Positions 35,154 to 44,200 are shown, numbered from the stretch's first letter. The stretch: DNA of 64,000 nucleotides from Roseovarius dicentrarchi (GCF_003316635.1 NZ_QNQP01000005.1:1-64000); one strand, 5' to 3'. The notes: generated by a model not told the origin, from the sequence alone. Numbers and translations are program-made.

Positions 35154-35885
35154 TTACTGCGCACGGTTTGTTCCCTCAAGGCGATAGGCCCGTGCCAGCG
35201 CTTCGGGCCACGCCCGCAGCATTCCGGCACCATCGGGACGATCCGCGACAAGGCACGCCTGCGCCGCGCCCTCTGGCACACGGTCTGCTGCGGCGCGGCT
35301 GATTGCAAGCACAACCAGCGGCGCGGTGACATCTACGCCCTCGAACAAAGCGGCGGCGCTGCGCGGTGAAAATACCGGCGCGATCACCGGCGCCGTGCCG
35401 GACAGGCAGGCGCGCGCCGCATCGTTCAGCGGCACCTTGTGCTGCGCATACAGCACCGCATCGCCGGCCGGAACGCCGGCGGTTGTCAGCGCGCCGGCCA
35501 CATCGGCCGCCGCATGGGCGCCGCGCAGATGCAGCATCGGGCCTGCCGCGCCGTCCGCCGCGATACGCGCCAGCAGATCGCGCGCATCACCGCCGGCGGA
35601 TATGGCCGTAATGCCGGCCTGCTCCGCCGCCTCGGCGGTGGTGTCACCGACGCAATAGGCGGGGATGTCGCGCCGTGCGCTCAGCTCGGCAAAGCGAAAA
35701 ACGCCGTGCTGCGATGTAAAGATCAGCCAGCGCACCCCGGTCAGATCCGGCAGGCTGCCCTGCGGCGCGATGGCCAGAACCGGCGACAGCACGACAGACA
35801 GATCATCGCCCGGCAGATCCTTCAGCGCGGCGACAAAGCGTGTGGCGCCGGGTTCGGGCCGGGTGATCAGAATGATAGGGGGCAA
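35154..35885 (-). CDS. hemD: uroporphyrinogen-III synthase
   Basis: HemD cyclises hydroxymethylbilane with ring-D inversion to make uroporphyrinogen III for heme. I place the start at the TTG at 35885 because the family begins with ITRPEPGATRF immediately after; no ATG exists nearby and upstream in-frame sequence looks non-coding. The 243-residue product has the hinge region GVRWLIFTSQHGVFRFAEL, YCVGDTTAEAAEQAG, LHLRGAHAAADVA, and PVFSPRSAAALFEGV. HemD sequences are divergent, but these motifs and the hemY neighbour settle the call. It diverges from tsaD by 91 bp. Confidence 0.85.
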   Translation of the reverse strand: MPPIILITRPEPGATRFVAALKDLPGDDLSVVLSPVLAIAPQGSLPDLTGVRWLIFTSQHGVFRFAELSARRDIPAYCVGDTTAEAAEQAGITAISAGGDARDLLARIAADGAAGPMLHLRGAHAAADVAGALTTAGVPAGDAVLYAQHKVPLNDAARACLSGTAPVIAPVFSPRSAAALFEGVDVTAPLVVLAISRAAADRVPEGAAQACLVADRPDGAGMLRAWPEALARAYRLEGTNRAQ

Positions 35886-35976
35886 GGTCAGGGCCGCTCC
35901 GATGCTTGTGGGATCGCATGCCAAGTGATAGCTGCCCCGGCACAAGCGCGCAACGGGCGGGACCGAAAGCGACACC

Positions 35977-37059
35977 ATGACCGATACCCTGACCATCCTC
36001 GGACTGGAAAGCAGCTGCGACGACACCGCTGCCGCAATCGTGCGCGTGGGCGACGGCCCGGCGCGGATCCTGGCGCAGACGGTGCAGGGTCAGGGCCAGC
36101 TTCACGCGGCATTCGGCGGCGTGGTGCCTGAAATTGCCGCACGCGCCCACGCCGAAAAGCTGGATCTGTGCGTGGCCGAGGTTCTGCGCGCCAGTGGCCT
36201 TGGCTTGCGCGATATGGACGCGATCGCCGTCACCGCCGGTCCGGGGCTGATTGGCGGCGTCATATCCGGCGTGATGTGCGCCAAGGGGCTGGCGGCGGGC
36301 GCGGGCCTGCCGCTGATCGGGGTGAACCATCTGGCGGGGCATGCGCTGACCCCGCGCCTGACAGACGGGGCGGACTACCTCTATCTGATGCTGCTGGTGT
36401 CGGGCGGGCATTGCCAGTTCCTGCGCGTTGATGGCGCGCAGCAGTTCACCCGGCTGGGCGGCACCATCGACGATGCCCCCGGCGAGGCATTCGACAAGAC
36501 CGCCCGCCTGCTGGGCCTGCCCCAGCCCGGCGGCCCGGCGGTAGAGGCCGAGGCAAAGCTGGGCGATCCGGCGCGCTATGCCTTCCCGCGCCCGCTGCTG
36601 GACCGGCCCGGTTGCGATATGTCCTTCTCCGGGTTGAAGACGGCGCTGCTGCGCACGCGCGATGCGGCAATGCAGGACCGCGGCGGGCTGACGGTGCAGG
36701 ACCGCGCCGATCTGTGCGCCGGGTTTCAGGCGGCGGTGCGCGACGTGCTGGCCGAAAAAACCCGCCGCGCGCTGGCGGCCCATCCCGATCTGCGACTGCT
36801 GGCCGTGGCTGGCGGGGTTGCGGCCAATCAGGCGATACGGGACGGGTTGATGCAGGTAGCGCATGATGCGGGCGCGCGGTTCCTTGCGCCGCCGCTGGCG
36901 CTGTGTACCGACAATGCCGCGATGATCGCCTATGCGGGCGCCGAGCTGTTCCGCCTTGGCCAGCGCGACGATATGACGCTGGCCGCGCGCCCCCGCTGGC
37001 CGCTGGATTCCAGCAGTCCGGCGATGTTGGGATCGGGGCGCAAGGGCGCCAAGGCCTGA
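35977..37059 (+). CDS. tsaD: tRNA N6-adenosine threonylcarbamoyltransferase TsaD
   Basis: TsaD transfers the threonylcarbamoyl group to A37 of ANN-decoding tRNAs. The 360-residue protein has the ASKHA opening [30 protein letters not shown], and the metal-binding HLAGH (His118, His122 in [13 protein letters not shown]). [12 protein letters not shown] and [17 protein letters not shown] also fit, as does the late motif [16 protein letters not shown]. All catalytic features are intact. It diverges from hemD and precedes yciI and the EVE gene on the same strand. Confidence 0.97.
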   Translation: MTDTLTILGLESSCDDTAAAIVRVGDGPARILAQTVQGQGQLHAAFGGVVPEIAARAHAEKLDLCVAEVLRASGLGLRDMDAIAVTAGPGLIGGVISGVMCAKGLAAGAGLPLIGVNHLAGHALTPRLTDGADYLYLMLLVSGGHCQFLRVDGAQQFTRLGGTIDDAPGEAFDKTARLLGLPQPGGPAVEAEAKLGDPARYAFPRPLLDRPGCDMSFSGLKTALLRTRDAAMQDRGGLTVQDRADLCAGFQAAVRDVLAEKTRRALAAHPDLRLLAVAGGVAANQAIRDGLMQVAHDAGARFLAPPLALCTDNAAMIAYAGAELFRLGQRDDMTLAARPRWPLDSSSPAMLGSGRKGAKA

Positions 37060-37134
37060 GCAATGCAAATTGCGCATGGCAGGCGGGCACACTAGATTGG
37101 CCGCCGACGCATTCATTCACACGCAGGAGACTTT

Positions 37135-37404
37135 ATGCTGATCGCCCTCATCGGCCGGGACAAACCCGGCGCGCTACAGACCCGGCTGGACAACCGCGAC
37201 GCGCATGTCGCCTATCTGAAATCTTCGGGCGCGGTAACGCAGGCCGGGCCGCTGCTGGACGATGCCGGGCAGATGTCCGGCTCGCTGGTGGTGCTGGACG
37301 TGACGGACATGGCCGAAGCCGAAGCATGGGCCGCGCAAGATCCATATGGCAAGGCCGGGCTGTTCGGCAGCGTCGAGTTGATCCACTGGAACAAGGTGAT
37401 CTGA
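37135..37404 (+). CDS. YciI family protein
   Basis: An 89-residue ferredoxin-like-fold protein. It begins MLIALIGRDKPGALQTRLDN, has RDAHVAYLKSSGAVTQAGPLL with the conserved His, and AQDPYGKAGLFGSVELIHWN at the end. The function of the family is not settled; related proteins include a few dehydrochlorinases and regulatory partners. It sits between tsaD and the EVE gene, five bases before the latter. Confidence 0.92.
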   Translation: MLIALIGRDKPGALQTRLDNRDAHVAYLKSSGAVTQAGPLLDDAGQMSGSLVVLDVTDMAEAEAWAAQDPYGKAGLFGSVELIHWNKVI

Positions 37405-37409
37405 CGCGC

Positions 37410-37832
37410 TTGCGCTACTGGCTGTTCAAATCCGAGCCGTCCGTCTGGGGCTGGCACGATCAGGTTCGCCGCGGCGACGCGGGCGAGCCATGGGATGGCG
37501 TGCGCAATTATCAGGCGCGCAATTTCATGCGGGAAATGGCGGTGGGGGATCGCGGCTTTTTCTATCATACCGAAGATCAAAAGGCCGTCGTCGGCATCGT
37601 TCAAATCTGCGCCGAGGCCCGCCCCGATCCCGGCACCGATGATCCACGCTGGGAATGCGTCACCGTCCGCGCAGCGGCCCCGCTGTCCAAGCCTGTCACG
37701 CTATACGCGATCAAGGCAAATCCGGCGCTGGCAGACATGGCGCTGGTGCGCCAGCCGCGTCTGTCGGTTCAGCCTGTCACCGCCGATGCGTGGCAAATCA
37801 TCTGCATCATGGGCGGCATGACCAACACATAA
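37410..37832 (+). CDS. EVE domain protein
   Basis: A 140-residue protein of the EVE/PUA-like fold, which binds modified bases in DNA or RNA. I start at the TTG at 37410, giving LRYWLFKSEPSVWGWHDQ as in the family (normally MRYWLFKSEP); a CTG at 37401 is the alternative. Other signature segments are WDGVRNYQARNFMREMAVGD and GFFYHTEDQKAVVGIVQI. The start lies five bases after the YciI stop. Association with tsaD hints at a tRNA-related role, but this is not proven. Confidence 0.88.
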   Translation: MRYWLFKSEPSVWGWHDQVRRGDAGEPWDGVRNYQARNFMREMAVGDRGFFYHTEDQKAVVGIVQICAEARPDPGTDDPRWECVTVRAAAPLSKPVTLYAIKANPALADMALVRQPRLSVQPVTADAWQIICIMGGMTNT

Positions 37833-37953
37833 TTCCTTACTCCGGGGAACTTATCGTCAAACCTGCGGTTGTCTTATCGAAGGTCGGCGCTGCACTGCGC
37901 GGGCTGAGTGTGCGGAAACGCACACGTTTCAAGATTAAACTGGAGTATTTGAC

Positions 37954-38481
37954 ATGATGAAGCTGACCCCTGCACTGACCGCCATCGCTCTTGCTTGCGC
38001 CGCCCCTATGGCCGCTGCCGCGCAGGACGTTTTGCCCACGCGCGGCGACAAGATCTCGGAATTCCGCAGCGCCGGTGCCTGGCACGTTCGCAAGAACGAG
38101 ACGCGTGAAACCTGCTTTGCCTCGTACAAGAGCAAATCGGGCGCAATCGTGCAGTTCGGCTTCGTCGAAGACGAAAGCGCAGGCTATCTGGGCCTCTTTT
38201 CGCAGCGCGCACCCGAAGTGGAAGCCACTCAGGAAATCGCTGTTCTGGCGAATGGCAACCTTTACGTCGGCGAGGCGACCGGAATGGGCCCCAGCATCGA
38301 GGACGGGTATGAGGGCGGATATATTCTGGTCAACAACCCCGAATTCGTGAAGGACATCGAAATCGGTCAGGAACTGGTCGCATTTCCTGACATGCCCCAT
38401 TCCTATGTGGTCGACATGACCGGCGCAAAGAATGCCGTCTACGAAGTCCGCAAATGCACAACCGAGCTGAAATCGAAGTAA
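37954..38481 (+). CDS. exported protein of unknown function
   Basis: A 175-residue protein with a clear signal peptide (MKLTPALTAIALACAAPMAAAA). The mature part is rich in beta-forming residues (GAIVQFGFVEDESAGYLGLF, EGGYILVNNPEFV) and has two cysteines (ETCFAS and RKCTTE) that could form a disulfide. Its own promoter region lies in the 121-bp gap upstream, and a strong terminator follows at 38513, so it is a single-gene unit. I do not recognise the family. Confidence 0.75.
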   Translation: MMKLTPALTAIALACAAPMAAAAQDVLPTRGDKISEFRSAGAWHVRKNETRETCFASYKSKSGAIVQFGFVEDESAGYLGLFSQRAPEVEATQEIAVLANGNLYVGEATGMGPSIEDGYEGGYILVNNPEFVKDIEIGQELVAFPDMPHSYVVDMTGAKNAVYEVRKCTTELKSK

Positions 38482-38512
38482 GCCGCACTTTGCTACGACG
38501 TCAAACCAACGG

Positions 38513-38537
38513 AAAAGCCCCCTTCGCGGGGCTTTTT
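38513..38537 (+). terminator. Rho-independent terminator
   Basis: A 9-bp stem, AAAAGCCCC pairing with GGGGCTTTT, encloses the loop CTTCGC and is followed by a further T. It lies 31 bp after the stop of the exported protein at 37954-38481. Confidence 0.9.
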
Positions 38538-38600
38538 CTGTGCCAGGATGCCAATCGTCACGGCAAGGGCCTGACGACTGGATTCGGCGGCGAAATTAAA

Positions 38601-38635
38601 CGAAGGGTTCCGATCCAAATAACCGAAACCCTTCG
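38601..38635. repeat. short inverted repeat in the 38.5-38.8 kb gap
   Basis: CGAAGGGTT at 38601-38609 is the exact reverse complement of AACCCTTCG at 38627-38635, with a 17-base loop. There is no T-run on either side, so it is not an obvious terminator. It lies between the terminator at 38513 and the end of the transglycosylase gene and may be a remnant or an RNA structure. Confidence 0.4.
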
Positions 38636-38770
38636 CCACCCCACGTGCTCCCATTGCACCACACGTGTATCTGCATAAAGTTCCGGCCATTCTGACCCGA
38701 CAAGACTACGCTACCGCACCTGCGCAATCCGATCAAACATCAAGTATCTCGCATTTGCCTTAAACCGCGC

Positions 38771-39268
38771 TTAGCGGCAATGCTTGGCCAGTTCGCGCTG
38801 CTTCAGCTCGGTTTCCACGAGCAGGCAGCGGTTTTTTGCCTCGTAGTAATAGCCGCGGGCGTACCACATCACCGCCTCGTCCAGATCGCCGTCCGATACC
38901 AGCCATGCACCGCGCAGGTATTTCACGGCGAAATGCAGGTTGGTTTCCGCATCCAGCAGATCGGTGTCGCGCCCGGAAAAACCCATGCCGCGGGCGGTGG
39001 CGGGCAGGATCTGCATCATCCCCATGTAGGGGCCGTTACGGGCGCCGGGGCGGTAATCGCTTTCGCGCTGGATGACCTTGTGCACCAGCGGGCGCGGCAC
39101 TTGATAATGATCGGCGTATTTGTTCACCAGCTTGCGAATTTGCGGCGTTTCACCGGGGTGAAGCTGCATGGCAGAGCTGGTTGAGACGGTCGGCGATGTC
39201 TTCGGCATCGTGCCTGCACAGGCAGCGGTGAACAGCAGCGAGGCGGCGATCAGGGCGCGTAGGATCAT
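38771..39268 (-). CDS. lytic transglycosylase (SLT domain) lipoprotein
   Basis: A 165-residue lipoprotein that cleaves peptidoglycan. The signal peptide ends in the lipobox FTAAC with Cys17. The SLT domain has the catalytic Glu69 in VIQRESDYRPGA, then MGMMQILPATARGMGF and ETNLHFAVKYLRGA. The C-terminus RCLLVETELKQRELAKHC holds two cysteines. Length is short but complete for the family. A second, unrelated transglycosylase-like lipoprotein is at 54580. Confidence 0.92.
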   Translation of the reverse strand: MILRALIAASLLFTAACAGTMPKTSPTVSTSSAMQLHPGETPQIRKLVNKYADHYQVPRPLVHKVIQRESDYRPGARNGPYMGMMQILPATARGMGFSGRDTDLLDAETNLHFAVKYLRGAWLVSDGDLDEAVMWYARGYYYEAKNRCLLVETELKQRELAKHCR

Positions 39269-39467
39269 GGTCCGATGGCTTTCTTAGGGAATCTGTACCG
39301 CCTTAAAGCCAGAGGTTGGGGCAGATTGGCAAGTTTCCCGCGCACGCAGCAGGCAGGATTTCGCCGCCAATACCCGCGCGTGGGCAATGCGCCGCGCATC
39401 GGCAGGGTCGCAAAATTGGCAGCTTTCGCGAGAAGAACGTCGCATTAAAACGGCAATTCAAACGCTT

Positions 39468-39498
39468 ATAAAAAAGGCCCCGGCGGTCTGCCGGGGCC
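39468..39498 (-). terminator. Rho-independent terminator of the peroxiredoxin gene
   Basis: On the minus strand a perfect 9-bp stem (GGCCCCGGC with GCCGGGGCC, five-base loop) is followed by TTTTTTATA. It begins 25 bp beyond the peroxiredoxin stop codon, so it ends that transcript. Confidence 0.92.
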
Positions 39499-39523
39499 TG
39501 CGCGATATATCGGGCGCTTGGAT

Positions 39524-40177
39524 TCAGTCTTTCAGCTGCGTCATGCGCAGATAGGGCAGCACGGTGTTGAAGTCGCCGTATTTCGCGCGTGCGTCCTCAT
39601 CGCTGACGGATGTGGGAATCACCACATCCTCGCCCACCTGCCAATCGGCAGGGGTGGCAATGCTGTTTTTCGCAGCTGTCTGAAGCGCATCGAGCGCCCG
39701 CAGCACCTCGGCAAAGTTGCGGCCCACGTTCATCGGGTAGGTCATCGACAGCTTCAGTTTCTTGTCGGGACCAATGATGAACACGGCGCGCACGGTGGCG
39801 CTGTCATTGGGGGTGCGGCCATCGGGCATGTAGGCTTCGGCGAGCAGCATATCGAACGCCTTGGACACTTCCAGATCCTCATCGGCGATGATGGGGAAAC
39901 CGGCCTTGGTGCCGGCGACCTTTTCAATGTCGCCTTTCCATTGCTTGTGCTCTTCCACGTCGTCGACGGACACGCCGATCACCTTTGTGTCGCGCTTTTC
40001 CCACTCATCCGCCAGACGGGCGACTGCGCCGAATTCCGTGGTGCAGACCGGGGTGAAATCCTTGGGGTGCGAGAACATGATCGTCCAGTTGTCACCGATG
40101 AAATCGTGAAACTGGATCTGGCCGTGATCCGTATCGGCGGTGAAATTGGGAACAGTATCGTTGATGCGCAATGACAT
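39524..40177 (-). CDS. 1-Cys peroxiredoxin (Prx6 type)
   Basis: A 217-residue cytoplasmic peroxidase reducing H2O2 and organic peroxides. The peroxidatic Cys45 is in HPKDFTPVCTTEFG and is the only cysteine, which defines the 1-Cys class. LVFIIGPDKKLKLS-like and YPMNVGRNFAEVLRALDAL segments in the C-terminal half match Prx6 homologues, and length is right. It has its own terminator. In the gap upstream, TTGCGG-N11-CCGCAA at 40196-40218 could be a regulator site. Confidence 0.94.
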   Translation of the reverse strand: MSLRINDTVPNFTADTDHGQIQFHDFIGDNWTIMFSHPKDFTPVCTTEFGAVARLADEWEKRDTKVIGVSVDDVEEHKQWKGDIEKVAGTKAGFPIIADEDLEVSKAFDMLLAEAYMPDGRTPNDSATVRAVFIIGPDKKLKLSMTYPMNVGRNFAEVLRALDALQTAAKNSIATPADWQVGEDVVIPTSVSDEDARAKYGDFNTVLPYLRMTQLKD

Positions 40178-40392
40178 TTAGCGGTCCTTTCAATGTTGCG
40201 GTTTGTCTTTGGCCGCAAGATAGGCACCCGCGCCGGGATTTGCACCCCCCCAGCTTCATCATTGGCAGGGCCGCGCGCCACTTGCCTTGCAGCGCGCCGG
40301 CGCGGGTACTATGTCTGACGTCAAAGCTGCGGACAGGACATGCCAATGATCCCGGACCCGGCTGCTTACAACAACTCAAAGGGAGATCCGAC

Positions 40393-41835
40393 ATGATCGA
40401 GAAACGTCAGTTCTATATCAACGGCAACTGGTCAGACCCTGCGCAGGAGCGCGATCACCCGGTCATCAACCCCTCGACGGAAGAACAGTGCGCGATCATC
40501 ACGCTGGGCTGTGATGGCGATGTCGATGCCGCTGTCGCCGCTGCAAAAAATGCGTTTCCCGACTGGATGAATACCCCGGTGGAGGAGCGGATCGCGCTGG
40601 TTGAAAAACTGGCCGAAGTCTACGAATCCCGCGCCGAGAATATGGCGCAGGCCATCAGCCTCGAGATGGGCGCCCCCATCGAGCTGGCCCGCGAACAGCA
40701 GACCGCCGCAGGCGCCGGACACATCGCGGCCTTTCTTGACGCCGCCAGGGATTTCAAGTTCGAGCATCCCCACGACCCCGACACCCCCGGCAGCTATATC
40801 CGCAACGAGCCGATCGGCGTTGCCGCGCTGATCACGCCGTGGAACTGGCCGATGAATCAGGTCACGCTCAAGGTTGTGGCCGCTGCTGTTGCCGGCTGCA
40901 CCATGGTGCTGAAGCCATCCGAGGAATCGCCGCTGTCGGCCATGGTCTTTGCCGAAATGATGGACGAGGCCGGATTCCCCCCCGGCGTGTTCAACCTGAT
41001 CAATGGCGATGGCGCCGGTGTCGGCACCCTGCTGACCGAACATGCCGATGTGGACATGATCAGCTTTACCGGCTCTTCCCGCGCGGGCATCCTGATATCC
41101 AAGGCCGCCGCCGATACGCTGAAACGCGTCAGCCTTGAACTGGGCGGCAAGGGCGCGAACCTTGTGTTCGCCGATGCCGATGCAGACGCGGTCGAACGCG
41201 GTGTGCGCCACTGCATGAACAACTCCGGCCAGTCCTGCAACGCACCGACACGCATGATCGTGCAGCGCGAGGTCTATGATCAAGCCGTTGAAACCGCCGT
41301 CAAGGTCGCCAATTCCATCCGGGTCGGCCCGGCCAGCGAGGACGGCGATCACATCGGCCCCGTGGTGAACGAAACGCAATTCAACAAGATTCAGGACCTG
41401 ATCCAGAAGGGCATTGACGAGGGCGCGCGCCTTGTCGCCGGCGGTGTGGGCCGCCCGGACGGGCTGAACCGTGGCTTTTACGTCAAGCCGACGGTCTTTG
41501 CGGATGTGAACAACGCCATGATCGTCGCGCGCGAGGAAATCTTTGGCCCGGTCCTGTCGATCATCCCCTTCGACGAAGAGGAAGAAGGCATCTTTATCGC
41601 CAATAACACGCCCTACGGCCTGACCGATTACGTCCAGACGCAGGACCCGGCCCGCGCCGCCCGCGTCGCCCGCGCCCTGCGCGCCGGCATGGTCGAGATC
41701 AACGGCCAGAGCCGCGGCAAGGGCGCGCCCTTTGGCGGGATGAAGCAATCGGGCAATGGCCGCGAGGGCGGCACCTGGGGTATCGAGGACTTCATCGAGG
41801 TCAAGTCGATCTCGGGCTACGATCCGGCGGCCTGA
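40393..41835 (+). CDS. aldehyde dehydrogenase family protein
   Basis: A 480-residue NAD(P)+-dependent enzyme oxidising an aldehyde to its acid. The start at 40393 has a GGGAGA site upstream. Key motifs: ITPWNWPMNQVTLKVVAA (cofactor loop), LKPSEESPLSA, SFTGSSRAGILIS, the general-base Glu in LELGGKGANLVF, the catalytic Cys in NNSGQSCNAPTRM, and EEIFGPVLSIIPF. The substrate cannot be told from sequence. The glycosyltransferase gene follows after one base, an unexpected coupling. Confidence 0.92.
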   Translation: MIEKRQFYINGNWSDPAQERDHPVINPSTEEQCAIITLGCDGDVDAAVAAAKNAFPDWMNTPVEERIALVEKLAEVYESRAENMAQAISLEMGAPIELAREQQTAAGAGHIAAFLDAARDFKFEHPHDPDTPGSYIRNEPIGVAALITPWNWPMNQVTLKVVAAAVAGCTMVLKPSEESPLSAMVFAEMMDEAGFPPGVFNLINGDGAGVGTLLTEHADVDMISFTGSSRAGILISKAAADTLKRVSLELGGKGANLVFADADADAVERGVRHCMNNSGQSCNAPTRMIVQREVYDQAVETAVKVANSIRVGPASEDGDHIGPVVNETQFNKIQDLIQKGIDEGARLVAGGVGRPDGLNRGFYVKPTVFADVNNAMIVAREEIFGPVLSIIPFDEEEEGIFIANNTPYGLTDYVQTQDPARAARVARALRAGMVEINGQSRGKGAPFGGMKQSGNGREGGTWGIEDFIEVKSISGYDPAA

Positions 41836-41836
41836 C

Positions 41837-42562
41837 GTGAAAATCGGCGCTTTCGTGCTGCACCTCGCCCGCGCCACGGCGCGGCGCGAGAATGCAGAGG
41901 CGCTGCTGGATACCTGCGGGCTGGAAGGAGAAATCTGGCCCGCAGTCGACGGCACGGCGTTGTCCGCGGCGGATGTGACCGCCGTTTATCAGCCGGGCCT
42001 GTTCCGCCCTTCATATCCATTCAAGCTACGGCCCGGTGAAATTGGCTGCTTTCTCAGCCATAGACAGATATGGTCCGAAATCGTCCGCCGCAATCTGGAT
42101 GCTGCCTTGATTCTGGAAGATGATGTGGCGCTCTCGCAGCCGACATTCGCCAGCGCCCGAGATCTGGCTTTGCAACATGTCGGCACGCTCGGATACATAA
42201 AAATGCGCGCCACCCCTCCCAAAGGCCGGGTGCGCATTGTTCAGCAGCGTGACGGCGCCACGCTGGTGACCGGCGACAATCCGGGACTTGGCGCAACGGC
42301 GCAATGCGTCAGCCGCAACGGCGCCTTACAGTTGCTGAAGCACAGCAAGACATTTGATCGCCCCGTCGATACATTTATACAAAGCCACTGGTTCACCGGC
42401 CTTGCGCCATCTACCGTTTACCCGTCCGGTGTAGAGCATATAGATGTTGAATTGGCAGGCAGCACCATTCAAGGCAAGGATGAAGGCATCCTGGAATTGA
42501 TGTCGCGTGAACTGCGCCGCGCCAGATATCGCTACGCTGTCAAGAAACTGTCATCGCGGTAG
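41837..42562 (+). CDS. glycosyltransferase family 25 (LPS/LOS biosynthesis type)
   Basis: A 241-residue enzyme of the GT25 family that adds hexoses such as galactose to lipooligosaccharide. It begins at a GTG one base after the aldehyde dehydrogenase stop. Family motifs are LARATARRENAEALLDTCG, WPAVDGTALSAADV, LRPGEIGCFLSHRQIW and AALILEDDVAL, the acidic metal/nucleotide site. Length is normal. It opens a run of three glycosyltransferases and a kinase, probably for surface polysaccharide. Confidence 0.9.
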   Translation: MKIGAFVLHLARATARRENAEALLDTCGLEGEIWPAVDGTALSAADVTAVYQPGLFRPSYPFKLRPGEIGCFLSHRQIWSEIVRRNLDAALILEDDVALSQPTFASARDLALQHVGTLGYIKMRATPPKGRVRIVQQRDGATLVTGDNPGLGATAQCVSRNGALQLLKHSKTFDRPVDTFIQSHWFTGLAPSTVYPSGVEHIDVELAGSTIQGKDEGILELMSRELRRARYRYAVKKLSSR

Positions 42563-42593
42563 AGCAAATCAATAACGGCTGATTGGACAACTG

Positions 42594-43316
42594 GTGACCA
42601 AACTTTCCAAACTGGGAATTCCCAAAAATCTCGGGCATATCTGGATAGGGCCATATCGCCCCCCGGTTGACTGGATGCAAACATGGCAGGACTATCATCC
42701 TGATTGGTCTTATACGCTTTATGACAATTCATTCGCCGCAACATACCCGTTCCGCAATAAATCACTGATCACAGAATATTTGAAAAGATCGCAGTTCGCC
42801 GGCGCTGCCGATTTGATGCGCTACGAAATCCTATATGATTTTGGCGGCTTCCTGCCCGAGGCAGACTCCGTCTGTCTTGCCAATACCGACCATCTGTTTG
42901 AACACGATTGCGCCTATACAGTCTATGAAAACGAAAAAGCGCGCCCCGGAATGGTGTCCCCCATTCTTGCCTGCCCGCCGGGAAATAAATTCGTCGGTCA
43001 GTTGATTGATGAGCTGTCCACGCTTCGCCCGCGCGAGTTGGGACAACCATGGAAGACGACCGGAAACCGCTTTGTTGCAAGCATGATTCAGAAATACGAT
43101 CCACAGATCACCATCTTCCCATCTCACTATTTCATACCCGAGCATTTCAGCGGCGAAAAATACACTGGCCCCGATCAGGTTTTCGCCAAACAATTATTTG
43201 GCAGCACGACCGATGCATATGGCAGCGTCTCCGCCGGCACCAAAGCCAGACTGATGACAGGAAAAATTCGTGGCGCAGTCATGCGGCGCCTGTTCAAGAG
43301 AAAAGACCTCAAGTAA
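42594..43316 (+). CDS. glycosyltransferase family 32-like (capsule/surface sugar)
   Basis: A 240-residue protein resembling the GT32 sugar-binding DXD family. It starts at a GTG (42594). Typical segments are NLGHIWIGPYRPPVDWMQTW, HPDWSYTLYDN, and DLMRYEILYDFGGFLPEADS, although the usual YxDxD after FGG is replaced by PEADS, so the metal site is altered. A C-terminal FIPEHFSGEKYTG and a basic tail (MRRLFKRKDLK) suggest membrane association. Its composition is visibly poorer in G+C than the flanking genes, a sign of transfer. Its stop overlaps the next start by one base. Confidence 0.82.
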   Translation: MTKLSKLGIPKNLGHIWIGPYRPPVDWMQTWQDYHPDWSYTLYDNSFAATYPFRNKSLITEYLKRSQFAGAADLMRYEILYDFGGFLPEADSVCLANTDHLFEHDCAYTVYENEKARPGMVSPILACPPGNKFVGQLIDELSTLRPRELGQPWKTTGNRFVASMIQKYDPQITIFPSHYFIPEHFSGEKYTGPDQVFAKQLFGSTTDAYGSVSAGTKARLMTGKIRGAVMRRLFKRKDLK

Positions 43317-44200
43317 TGGAAAGCTGTGAAGCGCGCGCCGCCAGCGAAAAAAGAGTCGCAATCGTAAGTGTCTGCCACAATAGCGCGCCCGTCCTCGCGT
43401 CAATGCTGGAGACATGCCCACGCGATGCGGAAATCATTCTGGTTGATAACGCGTCAGCAGACACGGGCGAAATTGCAAATCTTGCGAAAAAATACAACAC
43501 TGGGCTTATCCTGAACAAAGCAAACAAAGGCTTTGGCGCTGCATGCAATCAGGGCGCGTCGGCCTCAAGCGCAGAGTTCATATTATTTCTGAACCCGGAT
43601 GCGCAACTCATGCCCGATACAATACAGCATCTGGTCACCGCAGCAGACAAATACGCAGAAGCCAGCGCCTTCAATCCCAGAATTCAGCGCCAGGACGGCT
43701 TGGAAGCATTTAACTACAAAAGCGACCTGCTCCCACGGTCAAGGCGGATGAATCGCGGCTGGCCCTCCCAGGACTGCGAGACAGTCATCTTATCCGGCGC
43801 CGCACTTTTTATAAGGCGCTCCGATTTTGTGAAAGTTAACGGCTTCGATGAAAACATATTCCTGTATTACGAAGACGATGACCTATCGCTTCGCCTCAAA
43901 CGCCAGTGCGGGCCGTTGATGTTCTGCCGCGCGGCCCTGGTCAAACATATCGAAGGCGCGTCATCCGGCAAAAGCAGCGAAAAAAGCGAAGCATTCAAAG
44001 CCTGGCACAAGGGGCGCTCGAAAATATACACGATGGGAAAGCACGCAAGACCATTCGCCCGAACCCGAACAGTCGCACACGCGCTGAAAAAGGTTCTCTC
44101 GGTCAAGCTTTTGTATTCCGGACTGCGTCGCAGCCATAGTGTGGCATTTTTAAAAGGCGTGCTTCACGCCTCCTTCACCAAGCCTCGCGCGCCACATTAG
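43316..44200 (+). CDS. glycosyltransferase family 2 (rhamnosyltransferase-like)
   Basis: A 294-residue GT-A fold enzyme. The N-terminal Rossmann-like part reads VAIVSVCHNSAPVLASMLE and IILVDNASADTG. NKGFGAACNQGASASSAEFI leads to FLNPDAQL (DxD-like), and GFDENIFLYYEDDDLSLRLK is typical of the WcaA/rhamnosyltransferase group. The C-terminus is basic and may lie on the membrane. G+C is low like the GT32 gene, with which it overlaps by one base (TAATG). It probably adds one sugar to a surface glycan. Confidence 0.9.
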   Translation: MESCEARAASEKRVAIVSVCHNSAPVLASMLETCPRDAEIILVDNASADTGEIANLAKKYNTGLILNKANKGFGAACNQGASASSAEFILFLNPDAQLMPDTIQHLVTAADKYAEASAFNPRIQRQDGLEAFNYKSDLLPRSRRMNRGWPSQDCETVILSGAALFIRRSDFVKVNGFDENIFLYYEDDDLSLRLKRQCGPLMFCRAALVKHIEGASSGKSSEKSEAFKAWHKGRSKIYTMGKHARPFARTRTVAHALKKVLSVKLLYSGLRRSHSVAFLKGVLHASFTKPRAPH

